Of a stretch of 64,000 nucleotides of DNA, positions 8,479 to 16,941 are shown in pieces. The stretch lies in the NCBI GenBank assembly GCA_026399875.1, contig JAPLQF010000042.1:186009-250008 (forward strand), given 5' to 3'. The notes beneath the pieces were generated by a model. It did not search any database. It saw only the letters and a program-made list of their open reading frames with translations, and was not told the origin of the DNA. Each line of letters begins with the position of its first letter. The first letter of the stretch is position 1. The position numbers were made by a program, and so were the translations under genes. This stretch comes from Burkholderiales bacterium. GTDB taxonomy: Bacteria > Pseudomonadota > Gammaproteobacteria > Burkholderiales > Burkholderiaceae_E.

Positions 8479-8889
8479 TCAGTTGGTCGACATCCAGCGC
8501 CTGAGGTCATTGGTCCGGCGCTCGGTGTGCGCAATCATGCAACTGGCATAGACCGCTCCACGGATCGTGCCGCCTGCATAGAGCTCGTAGCGACCGCTGC
8601 AGTCGTTTTTGCTGAAGCTGATCCAGGCGCGCTGAGCATCGACAAGTTGACGCTTGACCGCCTGGTAATCGACACCATCAGCCGGATCAGACGCGTCAAG
8701 GCGCTTCAAAAGTGCGCCGTAAGCCGCATTCAAGGCCTTGTCACGGGCTTCAAGCCGATTGCCCAGGCATTGATTGATTTCGACGGTATTGGCCTGAGTC
8801 GCGCACGGATCGGCTGATTTCGTCTGTGCATAGGCGCAGACCGGTGTGACGGCGAACAGTATTGCGCTTGCAATGATCGGATAGTGCAT
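8479..8889 (-). CDS. LprI-like DUF1311 periplasmic protein
   Basis: Small exported protein of 136 residues starting at the ATG at 8889, which gives a clean signal peptide (about 1-22, ending AYAQ). The mature part has the DUF1311 pattern: NQCLGNRLEARDKALNAAYGALLKRL, then QLVDAQRAWISFSKNDC and a late cysteine in YASCMIAHTERR. Mycobacterial LprI inhibits lysozyme through this domain; whether this protein does is unknown. Four cysteines in the mature part could form two disulfides in the periplasm. It converges with the SDR gene on its left. Confidence 0.8.
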   Translation of the reverse strand: MHYPIIASAILFAVTPVCAYAQTKSADPCATQANTVEINQCLGNRLEARDKALNAAYGALLKRLDASDPADGVDYQAVKRQLVDAQRAWISFSKNDCSGRYELYAGGTIRGAVYASCMIAHTERRTNDLRRWMSTN

Positions 8890-9038
8890 TTGCGTTCCTT
8901 TGTCACGGAGATTGTCGCTCACTCGCGATGACACGTCTGAACCACACCGCAGCGCGCAGCTTCGGGCATCATCGCTGAGCAAGCCTTCAATCGATCTGCC
9001 GCGTCGGCCCAACCTGCCCCATCTGCCCTGTTTTCGCC

Positions 9039-9698
9039 ATGTATCAAGCCATTCCCGAGCTGGCCTATTTCAAACTGCTGATCAGCGATGCCGACACGAT
9101 CCCGCTTTTCGAGGCCGCAGCCTCGATCGGCCAGGACGCCGATCCGACGCTCGATCTTCAAGGCACGCTGGCGAAGTTCGATGAACTGGCGCGCGCCCTG
9201 TCACAGGCTTGCCGCGGCGCCACGACCGAAATGACTCGCCTGCAAAGGCTTCTTGGTTTTGTCTATGGCACGCAGGGCTTTGCCGGCAATGCCAGCGACT
9301 ACTACAACGCCGACAACAGTTATCTCCACCGTGTCATCGAGACTCGAAAAGGCATTCCGATCACCCTGGCAGTGCTGCTGTGCGAACTGGCCGATCATGT
9401 CGGCATCGACATCGAAGGCGTTGCCTTTCCCGGGCATTTTCTGGTCAAGGCAAGCCTGCATGAAGGCATCGTGGTGATTGACCCGTTCAACGGAAAAAAT
9501 CTCGATTACGAGTCACTTGAACTGCGCGCTGCTCCCTACGGCATGAGCGTCGAGCGCCTGTTGCGACCGGCGTCAGCCCGACAGATCCTGATTCGAATGC
9601 TCAGCAACCTGCAGGCCATTCACGAGCAGCAGCGAAGCCCCGAACTGCTGCACAAGGTCATGCAGCGGCTGCAGCTGCTGCAGGAAGGCCCAGAATGA
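9039..9698 (+). CDS. SirB1-family transglutaminase-like protein
   Basis: A 219-residue cytosolic protein. NSYLHRVIETRKGIPITLAVL and GVAFPGHFLVKA are the conserved blocks of the SirB1/transglutaminase-like family. Family members are often longer, with a TPR tail; this one ends shortly after ILIRMLSNLQAIHEQQ, so the tail is short or missing. The biochemical role of the family is not settled. It stands alone between the LprI-like gene on the other strand and the converging hydrolase. Confidence 0.8.
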   Translation: MYQAIPELAYFKLLISDADTIPLFEAAASIGQDADPTLDLQGTLAKFDELARALSQACRGATTEMTRLQRLLGFVYGTQGFAGNASDYYNADNSYLHRVIETRKGIPITLAVLLCELADHVGIDIEGVAFPGHFLVKASLHEGIVVIDPFNGKNLDYESLELRAAPYGMSVERLLRPASARQILIRMLSNLQAIHEQQRSPELLHKVMQRLQLLQEGPE

Positions 9699-9738
9699 AA
9701 TCCCGACGGCAGTCCGACTCAGGTATCAAGGCGCAGCG

Positions 9739-10602
9739 TCAGGCGGTCACCCGATCGAGCCAGGCGATCAAATGGGTGGTGACCTCGTCGCGATTGGTCT
9801 CGTTGAGCATCTCATGACGGGCGCCACCATAAACATGGCAGGACACATCGACCAGCCCGGCCTGCCGATACCGTTCCATCAGCGGAAAGAACCAGCGAAG
9901 ATTGTCGTTGACCGGATCGCTGTCGCCGGTCAGGAGATACATTGGCAAGTCGGCGGACACTGCCTTGAGCAGAGCGATATCGGCCATTCGCGCACTGCTC
10001 TCGCTCATCGAAGCCGCTGACGCCGGCACGAGCGTAAAGCCGCACATCGGATCGGCCACATAGGCATCGACCTCACGGGTGTCGCGTGAGAGCCAGTCGA
10101 AGGGCGTGCGGGAGGGCTCGAACTGCGCGTTAAGCCCGGGAAATCCACCCTTCATCCTGTTTCGCGCCGCGATGCGAAGGTCTAGCGCAGCCGATCCGGA
10201 AAGGATCATGCCGCCCAGCAGCGATGAATGATCGAGAAGATAAAGCTGTGCGGCAAACGACCCCATGCTGTGACCAAACAGGATCACCGGGCATCCGGCA
10301 TGCTCAAGCCTGACACGGCGAGTCAGGGCCGCCATATCGTTTGCCAGCGCTGCAAAACCTCGCGGGCCGAAGTCACCAAGCGCCTGCGGACCAACCGCCG
10401 TGTGGCCATGGCCACGATGATCGTTGGCATAGACCGCATAGCCCGCAGCCACCAGACAAGCCGCGAATCGGCGATATCGGCCAGCATGCTCGCCCATGCC
10501 GTGCGCAATCTGCACAACGGCACGCGTGTGCTCGCCTTGCCAGCGATAGCCGGCGATCGGTGTGCCATCGGCGGCGGAAAATGAAAATTGGGTCTCATTC
10601 AT
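9739..10602 (-). CDS. Alpha/beta hydrolase, monoacylglycerol lipase-like
   Basis: A 287-residue serine hydrolase of the Hydrolase_4 (lysophospholipase/monoglyceride lipase) group. HGMGEHAGRYRRFA and YANDHRGHGHT are the oxyanion and early blocks, LFGHSMGSF holds the nucleophile serine, TGDSDPVND the acidic residue and GARHEMLNE the histidine. There is no signal peptide, so it should act in the cytosol on monoacylglycerols or lysophospholipids. It is a single gene that converges on the SirB1-like gene. Confidence 0.88.
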   Translation of the reverse strand: MNETQFSFSAADGTPIAGYRWQGEHTRAVVQIAHGMGEHAGRYRRFAACLVAAGYAVYANDHRGHGHTAVGPQALGDFGPRGFAALANDMAALTRRVRLEHAGCPVILFGHSMGSFAAQLYLLDHSSLLGGMILSGSAALDLRIAARNRMKGGFPGLNAQFEPSRTPFDWLSRDTREVDAYVADPMCGFTLVPASAASMSESSARMADIALLKAVSADLPMYLLTGDSDPVNDNLRWFFPLMERYRQAGLVDVSCHVYGGARHEMLNETNRDEVTTHLIAWLDRVTA

Positions 10603-10760
10603 GGGTGCAGTCTAGCCGCATCGACACAGACGGTGCCGACTCGCGACCGGTCAACCCTCCTGAGGCGCCTAGCCTCTGAACTAGAATGCCGTGGCCGAAC
10701 GATCAGTACCCGAACCGATCCGGCTCACGACCCGCGAAATGCCGTGGGGAAGGAGATTCC

Positions 10761-11300
10761 ATGACCGACAACACGCCGGCGCCCTTGGCCTGGCCCGAGC
10801 AGATCTTCGACATCTTCAAGCGAGGTGGCGTGCGACAGGTGGCTTATGTCCCCGATGCAGGCCATGCTCAGGTGATCCGCCGGGTCCATGCCGATCCCGA
10901 CATGCATGCCATCGTGCTGACCACCGAAGAGGAAGGTGTGGCGACCTGCTGTGGCGCCTGGCTCGGCGGTGAGCGTTCGGTGCTGCTGATGCAAAGCAGT
11001 GGCGTGGGCAACTGCATCAACATGATGTCGCTGATCCAGAATTGCCGATTCCCTTTCCTCACTCTGATCACCATGCGCGGCGAGTTTGCCGAGTTCAACC
11101 CCTGGCAGGTGCCGATGTCGCGCGCAACCCAGCCGGTTCTCGAAGCCATGGGCCTGACGGTCATGAGGGTTGCCCGTCATGAGGATGTGGCCGATGTCGT
11201 GCAGGCCGGTCTGGATGCGGCGTTTGAGAGCGGCGAACCGATTGCAGTCCTGCTATCCCAGCGTCTGATCGGTCGAAAAAAATGGGTGGCCAAGCCATGA
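10761..11300 (+). CDS. TPP-dependent decarboxylase, pyrimidine-binding (alpha) subunit
   Basis: A 179-residue half-enzyme corresponding to the N-terminal TPP-enzyme domain of sulfopyruvate/phosphonopyruvate decarboxylases. AYVPDAGHAQVIRR, TTEEEGVATCCGAWLGG with the conserved glutamate that activates TPP, and LLMQSSGVGNCINMMSL are the typical blocks. AAGGAGATTCC precedes the ATG. It overlaps the next gene (ATGA), which is the matching TPP-phosphate-binding half. Split ComD/ComE-type enzymes decarboxylate 2-oxo acids with a sulfonate or phosphonate tail, but the genes for the rest of coenzyme M synthesis or for phosphonate synthesis are not here, so the substrate is open. Confidence 0.8.
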   Translation: MTDNTPAPLAWPEQIFDIFKRGGVRQVAYVPDAGHAQVIRRVHADPDMHAIVLTTEEEGVATCCGAWLGGERSVLLMQSSGVGNCINMMSLIQNCRFPFLTLITMRGEFAEFNPWQVPMSRATQPVLEAMGLTVMRVARHEDVADVVQAGLDAAFESGEPIAVLLSQRLIGRKKWVAKP

Positions 11301-11893
11301 CAAACACACCACAAGAAGCGATGCTCGATCGTCGTGCGGTCGTCAAACGTCTGCTCGCCGCCTGCCCCGATGCCTTGGTCGTGACCGGTCTGGGCTCAGC
11401 CGCCTACGATGTCTTTGCAGCCGGCGACCGCCCGGAAAACTTCTATCTCTGGGGCGCAATGGGCGGCGCTGCCGCGATCGGTCTGGGGCTGGCGCTGGCT
11501 CAACCATCGCGCAGCGTTCTGGTGATCACAGGTGATGGCGAGCAGCTCATGGGCATTGGCGCGCTCGCCACCATCGCGGCCCAGCAGCCGGGCAATCTCA
11601 GCATCGTGGTGCTCGACAATGGGCACTTTGCCGAAACCGGCATGCAGGCCAGCCACACCCGGCTGGGTACCAATCTGCTCGAAGTAGCGCGTGCCTGCGG
11701 CATCAGACGCTGTGAGGCGGTCAGCAGTCTCGAATCAGTCGATCGTCTGGGCGCACTGGTCAATGCCCGCGCGGGCAGCCTCTTTGCGCGAATCCCGATT
11801 TCGGCCGATGAAGTCCCCCGTGCCCTGCCACCGCGTGACGGCACATTCCTGAAGAACCGCTTGCGGGGGGTACTTAAGCTCGAACCTTTTTGA
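11297..11893 (+). CDS. TPP-dependent decarboxylase, PP-binding (beta) subunit
   Basis: A 198-residue partner of the preceding gene with the C-terminal TPP-enzyme fold. LWGAMGGAAAIGLGLALAQP leads into GDGEQLMGIGAL and LDNGHFAETGMQ, the GDG...N motif that holds Mg and the diphosphate. The ATG at 11297 overlaps the alpha stop, so the two subunits should be made in equal amounts and assemble into one active site at their interface. A longer start at 11282 is possible but would overlap more. The closest named relatives are sulfopyruvate and phosphonopyruvate decarboxylase beta subunits. Confidence 0.8.
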   Translation: MTNTPQEAMLDRRAVVKRLLAACPDALVVTGLGSAAYDVFAAGDRPENFYLWGAMGGAAAIGLGLALAQPSRSVLVITGDGEQLMGIGALATIAAQQPGNLSIVVLDNGHFAETGMQASHTRLGTNLLEVARACGIRRCEAVSSLESVDRLGALVNARAGSLFARIPISADEVPRALPPRDGTFLKNRLRGVLKLEPF

Positions 11894-11940
11894 CTCGCGA
11901 TGCTTGCCGTTGCTGAAGAGGCTTGCCGGCGACGACACTC

Positions 11941-11957
11941 GATCATTTTTGGTGCGA
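11941..11957 (+). promoter_or_regulatory. NtrC-like site 1 (degenerate)
   Basis: GATCATTTTTGGTGCGA has a good right half (TGGTGCG against TGGTGCA) and a poor left half compared with the NtrC palindrome TGCACCA-N3-TGGTGCA. It lies about 160 bases before the sigma-54 promoter. Confidence 0.4.
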
Positions 11958-12002
11958 ATCGGCCACAAACCCGCGCGTCACACTCCCCACATCAGGACTT
12001 TT

Positions 12003-12019
12003 TGCGCATTTATGGTGCA
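12003..12019 (+). promoter_or_regulatory. NtrC-like site 2
   Basis: TGCGCATTTATGGTGCA matches the NtrC palindrome TGCACCA-N3-TGGTGCA at all seven right-half positions and most left-half positions. It ends about 85 bases before the -24 element, a usual enhancer distance. Confidence 0.6.
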
Positions 12020-12102
12020 AACTTGCCTGGTCACGACCCAAAGCAGATCAGAATCAAACGGGGCCGAAGCGCTGAATCGCCCGAGCGATGCCTGCCTTGC
12101 CG

Positions 12103-12118
12103 TGGCACAGGCTTTGCA
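12103..12118 (+). promoter_or_regulatory. Sigma-54 promoter of the peptide transporter operon
   Basis: TGGCACAGGCTTTGCA fits the sigma-54 consensus TGGCACG-N4-TTGCW at 11 of 12 fixed positions, with GG (12104-12105) and GC (12116-12117) exactly ten bases apart. The start of transcription would fall near 12129, leaving a leader of about 74 bases. Dependence on RpoN and NtrC is inferred. Confidence 0.75.
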
Positions 12119-12202
12119 TAAGATTTTCCGGCACGACCCCCAGGCGTCTGTGCCGTGCCCGCCAGTTGCGAGCGGCGGCTTTCCCCCACAACAGGAGTCA
12201 AG

Positions 12203-13873
12203 ATGAAGTTCAATGCAACCGCCCGCCGCTGCGGCATCGTCGTCAAAGGCTTGACCGCCCTGGCGATCTGCTTCGGCGCAGGGGTTACCGGATCGGCGCA
12301 GGCGCAAGAAAAAGTCTTGCGCATCGCGATGACGGCAGCCGACATTCCGCGCACGCTCGGTCAGCCCGATCAGGGCTTTGAGGGCAACCGGTTTACCGGT
12401 ATCCCGATGTACGACGCGCTGACGCACTGGGACCTCTCCAAGGCCGATGCGCCCAGCATCCTGATCCCTGGACTGGCCCTGTCGTGGTCAGTCGATGCAA
12501 AAGACAAAACCAAGTGGGTCTTCAAGCTTCGCCCCAACGTCAAGTTCCATGACGGCAGCGCGTTCAACGCCGACGCCGTGGTCTGGAATGTGCGCAAGGT
12601 GCTCGACAAGGACGCCACGCATTTCGATGCCAGCCAGGTCGGTGTCACGGCCAGTCGCATGCCGACCCTGCGCAGCGCGCGCAAGATCGACGAGCTGACC
12701 GTCGAGTTGACGACCAGTGAACCGGATGCCTTCCTGCCGCTGAATCTGACCAATCTGTTCATGGCCAGTCCCGCACACTGGCAGAAGAAGTTCGACGCCG
12801 CAGCAGGCGCGACGCCGGCCGACAAGGCGAAAACTGCCTGGACCGCTTTCGCTGCGGATGCGAGCGGCAGCGGCCCGTTCAGGATGACGCGCTTCGTGGC
12901 GCGCGAGCGCCTGGAAGTTGCTGCCAACAAGGCTTACTGGGATCCGGCGCGAGTGCCGAAGATTGACCGCGTCGTCATGATTCCGATGCCCGAGGCCAAT
13001 GCCCGCACGGCAGCGCCGTTGTCAGGACAGGTCGACTGGATCGAGGCGCCGTCCCCTGACGCCATGGCGCAGATCCAGAGCCGCGGCAACAAGATCTACT
13101 TCAACCAGCAGCCTCATGTCTGGCCCTGGCAGTTGTCATTCGCCGAAGGTTCGCCGTGGCTGGACAAGCGCGTGCGCCAAGCTGCCAACCTCTGCGTTGA
13201 CCGAACCGGTCTTCTCAAGCTGCTCGGCGGCATGATGTCGGTACCCAAGGGCACTGTCCCACCGGGCCACCCGTGGTGGGGCAATCCGAAGTTCGACATC
13301 ACCTATGACCCTGATGCCGCCAAGAAGCTGATGAGTGAGGCCGGCTGGTCTGCGGCCAAACCGCTGAAGGTCAAGGTACAGATCAGTGCCAGCGGGTCGG
13401 GCCAGATGCAGCCGCTGCCGATGAACGAGTTTGTGCAGCAGTCGCTCAAGGCCTGTTACTTCGATGTCCAGTTCGACGTCATCGAGTGGAACACGCTGTT
13501 CACGAACTGGCGCAAAGGCGCGAAAGATCCCTCGGCCAATGGTGCCAATGCGACCAACGTCAGCTTCGCGGCGATGGATCCCTTCTTTGCGATGGTTCGT
13601 TTCACCAGCACCAAGACCTTCCCGCCAACCTCGAACAACTGGGGCTACTTCGGTAACGCCGAGTTCGACAAGCTGATCGCGGATGCCCGCGGTTCATTCG
13701 ACGACAAGGCACGCGATGCAGCGCTTGCAAAACTGCACGCGCGAATCGTAGAAGAAGCGCCCTTCGTCTGGATCGCCCATGACGTCGGTCCGCGTGCCAT
13801 GAGTGCAAAGGTCAAGGGCGTGGTGCAGCCGCGCAGCTGGTTCATCGATATCGCAACGATGTCGATGGATTGA
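12203..13873 (+). CDS. Peptide ABC transporter substrate-binding protein
   Basis: Periplasmic SBP_bac_5 (DppA/OppA-like) protein of 556 residues with a signal peptide ending SAQAQ at about residue 34. The ATG at 12203 is chosen because it gives the signal peptide and has AGGAGTCAAG before it; the longer frame does not. KWVFKLRPNVKFHDGSAFNADAVVWNV is the family block. It would capture a peptide or similar nitrogen compound and deliver it to the permeases encoded next. First gene of a five-gene operon under a sigma-54 promoter. Confidence 0.9.
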   Translation: MKFNATARRCGIVVKGLTALAICFGAGVTGSAQAQEKVLRIAMTAADIPRTLGQPDQGFEGNRFTGIPMYDALTHWDLSKADAPSILIPGLALSWSVDAKDKTKWVFKLRPNVKFHDGSAFNADAVVWNVRKVLDKDATHFDASQVGVTASRMPTLRSARKIDELTVELTTSEPDAFLPLNLTNLFMASPAHWQKKFDAAAGATPADKAKTAWTAFAADASGSGPFRMTRFVARERLEVAANKAYWDPARVPKIDRVVMIPMPEANARTAAPLSGQVDWIEAPSPDAMAQIQSRGNKIYFNQQPHVWPWQLSFAEGSPWLDKRVRQAANLCVDRTGLLKLLGGMMSVPKGTVPPGHPWWGNPKFDITYDPDAAKKLMSEAGWSAAKPLKVKVQISASGSGQMQPLPMNEFVQQSLKACYFDVQFDVIEWNTLFTNWRKGAKDPSANGANATNVSFAAMDPFFAMVRFTSTKTFPPTSNNWGYFGNAEFDKLIADARGSFDDKARDAALAKLHARIVEEAPFVWIAHDVGPRAMSAKVKGVVQPRSWFIDIATMSMD

Positions 13874-13880
13874 CCGGCCC

Positions 13881-13905
13881 GGGGAGGCGCACTCTGCGCC
13901 TCCCC
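13881..13905 (+). terminator. Intercistronic GC hairpin
   Basis: A perfect 10-bp stem (GGGGAGGCGC / GCGCCTCCCC) with a 5-base loop stands eight bases after the binding-protein stop. No T-run follows. Such hairpins after the first gene of ABC operons usually protect the upstream mRNA and lower permease expression rather than stop all transcription. Confidence 0.6.
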
Positions 13906-13993
13906 GTCCTGAAAGAGGGCGATACCATCCGTGCAGGCATGACGGATCGGTAGCGTCCTCCCGATCCGATTTGCGGTCCGCCTGGCTTCCCAC

Positions 13994-14947
13994 ATGCTTG
14001 CTTTCCTGCTTCAACGTCTTCTCTATACGCTGCCGATCATGTTCGGCGTCGCGCTGGTCTGCTTTGCCCTGGTGCACCTTGCGCCCGGCGATCCACTGGT
14101 CTCCATCCTGCCCCCCGATGCCAGCGCGGAACTGCAGCAGCAGATGCGCACGCTCTACGGCTTCGACCGATCGCTGCCAGAGCAGTTCGCAAGTTGGGTC
14201 TGGCGTGCGCTGCAGGGTGATCTCGGCACCTCGATTGCGAGCAACCGACCGGTTGCCGATGAGGTCATCAGGGCGGTTGGAAACACCCTGCGTCTGGCCG
14301 TGATGGCGACCCTGATCGGCTTTATCCTGGGAGGGCTTTTCGGCTTCGTCGCGGGCTACTTCCAGAACAGCTGGATCGACAAGGCTGCATCCCTCACCTC
14401 GGTACTGGGTGTCAGCGTTCCGCACTACTGGCTGGGCATGGTGCTGGTCATTGTGTTCTCGGTGCAGCTGATGTGGCTGCCTTCCTCCGGCGCCGGTCCA
14501 GGCGGATCTGACGAGTGGGTCTGGAATTGGGCTCACCTTCAACACATGGTGTTGCCGGCGTTGACGATGAGCGTGATTCCGATGGGCATCATTGCGCGTA
14601 CGGTGCGCGCGCTGGTCGCCGAAATCCTGGCTCAGGAGTTCATCGTCGGGTTGCGCGCCAAAGGCCTGACCGACTTTGGGATTTTCATGCATGTCGTGAA
14701 AAACGCTGCCCCGACAGCGCTGGCGGTGATGGGGTTGCAACTCGGCTATCTGCTCGGTGGCTCGATCCTGATCGAGACGGTTTTCTCATGGCCGGGCACC
14801 GGCTTCTTGCTCAACAGCGCGATCTTCCAGCGCGACTTGCCGCTGCTGCAGGGCACGATCCTGGTGCTGGCAATGTTTTTCGTGTTGCTCAATCTCGTGG
14901 TCGATGTGATCCAGACGCTGCTTGACCCCCGAATCGCGCGGACCTGA
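13994..14947 (+). CDS. Peptide ABC transporter permease, DppB type
   Basis: Inner-membrane permease of 317 residues with about six membrane segments. The N-terminal signature MLAFLLQRLLYTLPIMFGVAL...HLAPGDP is typical of DppB/OppB, and EFIVGLRAKGL is the EAA loop that contacts the ATPases. It pairs with the DppC-type permease that starts 13 bases after its stop. Second gene of the transporter operon. Confidence 0.9.
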   Translation: MLAFLLQRLLYTLPIMFGVALVCFALVHLAPGDPLVSILPPDASAELQQQMRTLYGFDRSLPEQFASWVWRALQGDLGTSIASNRPVADEVIRAVGNTLRLAVMATLIGFILGGLFGFVAGYFQNSWIDKAASLTSVLGVSVPHYWLGMVLVIVFSVQLMWLPSSGAGPGGSDEWVWNWAHLQHMVLPALTMSVIPMGIIARTVRALVAEILAQEFIVGLRAKGLTDFGIFMHVVKNAAPTALAVMGLQLGYLLGGSILIETVFSWPGTGFLLNSAIFQRDLPLLQGTILVLAMFFVLLNLVVDVIQTLLDPRIART

Positions 14948-14959
14948 GGTCGAACCCCA

Positions 14960-15853
14960 ATGCTCAGCATCAGCGTTGATCCCAACAAGGTCCCGGACAT
15001 CGGGCTCGAGCGCTCGCCCGGCTACTGGCAAACCGTCGGTCGTCGCCTGCTGCGCGACAAGGTTGCGATCGGTGCCGGACTGGTGATTCTCGGATTGTTC
15101 GTATTGGCGGTTTTCGGCTCCTGGCTGACGCCGGCCGACCCCTATGCCGCTTCGATGCTCAACCGGCTCAAGCCGATCGGGACCGAGGGCTATCCGCTGG
15201 GCAGCGACGAACTGGGGCGTGACATGTTGTCGAGGCTGATGGTCGGCACGCGACTGTCCCTGTTCATGGGCATTACGCCGGTGATCCTTGCCTTCGTGAT
15301 CGGCTCGGTTATCGGCATCATTGCCGGCTATGCCGGCGGCCTGATCAACACACTGATCATGCGCACGATTGACGTCTTCTACGCTTTTCCGTCGGTGCTG
15401 CTGGCAATTGCACTGTCCGGCGCGCTGGGGGCAGGCATTACCAACTCCCTGATCTCGTTGACGATCGTCTTCATCCCGCCGCTCGCCCGCGTGGCCGAGA
15501 GTGTCACGACGCAATTGCGCGGGCGCGATTTCGTTGAAGCAGCACGCGCCTCTGGCGCCGATGCGCTGACCATCGTCCGGGTACACGTCCTGGGGAATGT
15601 CCTCGGGCCGATCTTCGTCTATGCAACCAGTCTGATCGCGGTCTCGATGATTCTAGCCTCCGGCCTGAGCTTCCTCGGCCTGGGCGTCAAGCCGCCCGAG
15701 CCCGAGTGGGGTCTGATGCTCAATACGCTGCGCACTGCGCTCTATGTGCAGCCCTGGATCGCCGCACTGCCGGGGGTCATGATCTTCATCACCTCGATCG
15801 CCTTCAATCTGCTGTCTGACGGGCTGCGTTCGGCGATGGAGATCAAGCAATGA
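14960..15853 (+). CDS. Peptide ABC transporter permease, DppC type
   Basis: Inner-membrane permease of 297 residues. It has the DppC N-terminal helix, the block GTEGYPLGSDELGRDMLSRLMVGTRLSL and the EAA loop RDFVEAARASGADALTIVRVHVLGN. It forms a heterodimeric channel with the preceding permease. Its stop overlaps the start of the next gene (ATGA), indicating translational coupling to the ATPase. Confidence 0.92.
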   Translation: MLSISVDPNKVPDIGLERSPGYWQTVGRRLLRDKVAIGAGLVILGLFVLAVFGSWLTPADPYAASMLNRLKPIGTEGYPLGSDELGRDMLSRLMVGTRLSLFMGITPVILAFVIGSVIGIIAGYAGGLINTLIMRTIDVFYAFPSVLLAIALSGALGAGITNSLISLTIVFIPPLARVAESVTTQLRGRDFVEAARASGADALTIVRVHVLGNVLGPIFVYATSLIAVSMILASGLSFLGLGVKPPEPEWGLMLNTLRTALYVQPWIAALPGVMIFITSIAFNLLSDGLRSAMEIKQ

Positions 15854-16941
15854 CGACCGCGCGGCCCGACCATACCCACGAATCCGGCGCCGAAACTGGC
15901 GACAAGCCCAGAGCCGCAACTCATGGCCAGCCGGCACAGGTGCTCCTCGAGGCCCGCGGTCTGGTCAAGCACTTCCCGCTGAAAAAGGATGTCCTTGGCC
16001 GCGGCGGCGGGGTCGTTCGCGCGGTTGATGGCATCAGCATCTCGGTACGCACCGGCGAGACGCTTGGCGTCGTCGGCGAGTCAGGCTGCGGCAAGAGCAC
16101 GACGGCTCGAGTGCTGATGCAGCTGATCGCACACGATCGTGGTGAGCTACTGTTCGAGGGGCAAACAGTCGGCAGCCGCGAGCTGCCGCTGAAGGCCTTC
16201 CGCCGACAGGTGCAGATGGTCTTTCAGGACAGCTATGCATCACTCAATCCGAGGTTGACCATCGAGGACTCGATTGCCTTCGCACCGCAGGTCCACGGCA
16301 CCCCGCACCGCGAAGCGGTCGAGCGTGCGCGCGACCTGCTCGCTCGCGTCGGTCTGGAGCCGCGGCGCTTTGCCGAGCGCTATCCGCATGAACTTTCAGG
16401 TGGGCAACGCCAGCGCATCAATATTGCGCGCGCGCTGGCACTCCAGCCGCGCCTGATCATTCTCGACGAAGCAGTCTCGGCACTCGACAAGTCAGTCGAG
16501 GCTCAGGTTCTCAACCTGCTGCTCGATCTCAAGGAAGCCTTTGGGCTGACCTATGTGTTCATCAGCCACGACCTCAATGTCGTGCGCTATATGTGCGACC
16601 GGGTGATGGTGATGTACCTCGGCCAGGTGGTCGAGCTGGGCGATTCGGAGCAGCTTTTCAAGGATCCGCGTCATCCCTATACACAGGCACTGCTGTCGTC
16701 GATCCCCGCGATGGACCCCGACCAGCGTACCGACCAGCCGCCTCTGGCAGGCGACCCGCCGAACCCGATCAACCCGCCGAGCGGCTGCCGATTTCACACG
16801 CGCTGCGCGCACGCTCAGCCCATGTGTGCCGAGCGGGAGCCGGCCCTCGCGCGCTCGTCCGATGGTCACGCGGTGGCCTGCTGGATGCAGGTGGCAGACA
16901 GCGGCCATCCGGATGCGCCGTCTGCACGGGAGGCTGCATGA
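15850..16941 (+). CDS. Peptide ABC transporter ATPase, DppF type
   Basis: Cytosolic ATPase of 363 residues. Walker A GESGCGKSTTARV, signature LSGGQRQRINIARAL and Walker B LIILDEAVSALD are complete, with the switch histidine in VFISHDLNVVRYM. The C-terminal oligopeptide/dipeptide extension holds cysteines in SGCRFHTRCAHAQPMCAE, which form a [4Fe-4S] site in some relatives. It is coupled by ATGA overlaps to both neighbours. Confidence 0.92.
   Translation: MTTARPDHTHESGAETGDKPRAATHGQPAQVLLEARGLVKHFPLKKDVLGRGGGVVRAVDGISISVRTGETLGVVGESGCGKSTTARVLMQLIAHDRGELLFEGQTVGSRELPLKAFRRQVQMVFQDSYASLNPRLTIEDSIAFAPQVHGTPHREAVERARDLLARVGLEPRRFAERYPHELSGGQRQRINIARALALQPRLIILDEAVSALDKSVEAQVLNLLLDLKEAFGLTYVFISHDLNVVRYMCDRVMVMYLGQVVELGDSEQLFKDPRHPYTQALLSSIPAMDPDQRTDQPPLAGDPPNPINPPSGCRFHTRCAHAQPMCAEREPALARSSDGHAVACWMQVADSGHPDAPSAREAA

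Larger units (their letters stand above)
11894..12202 (+). other. Regulatory intergenic region before the peptide transporter
   Basis: This 309-base gap has no convincing gene. It holds two NtrC-like sites (about 11941-11957 and 12003-12019) and a sigma-54 promoter (12103-12118), followed by a leader of about 75 bases to the ATG at 12203. The layout, with enhancer-like sites about 85 to 160 bases upstream of the -24/-12 element, is that of a nitrogen-regulated promoter. Confidence 0.65.
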
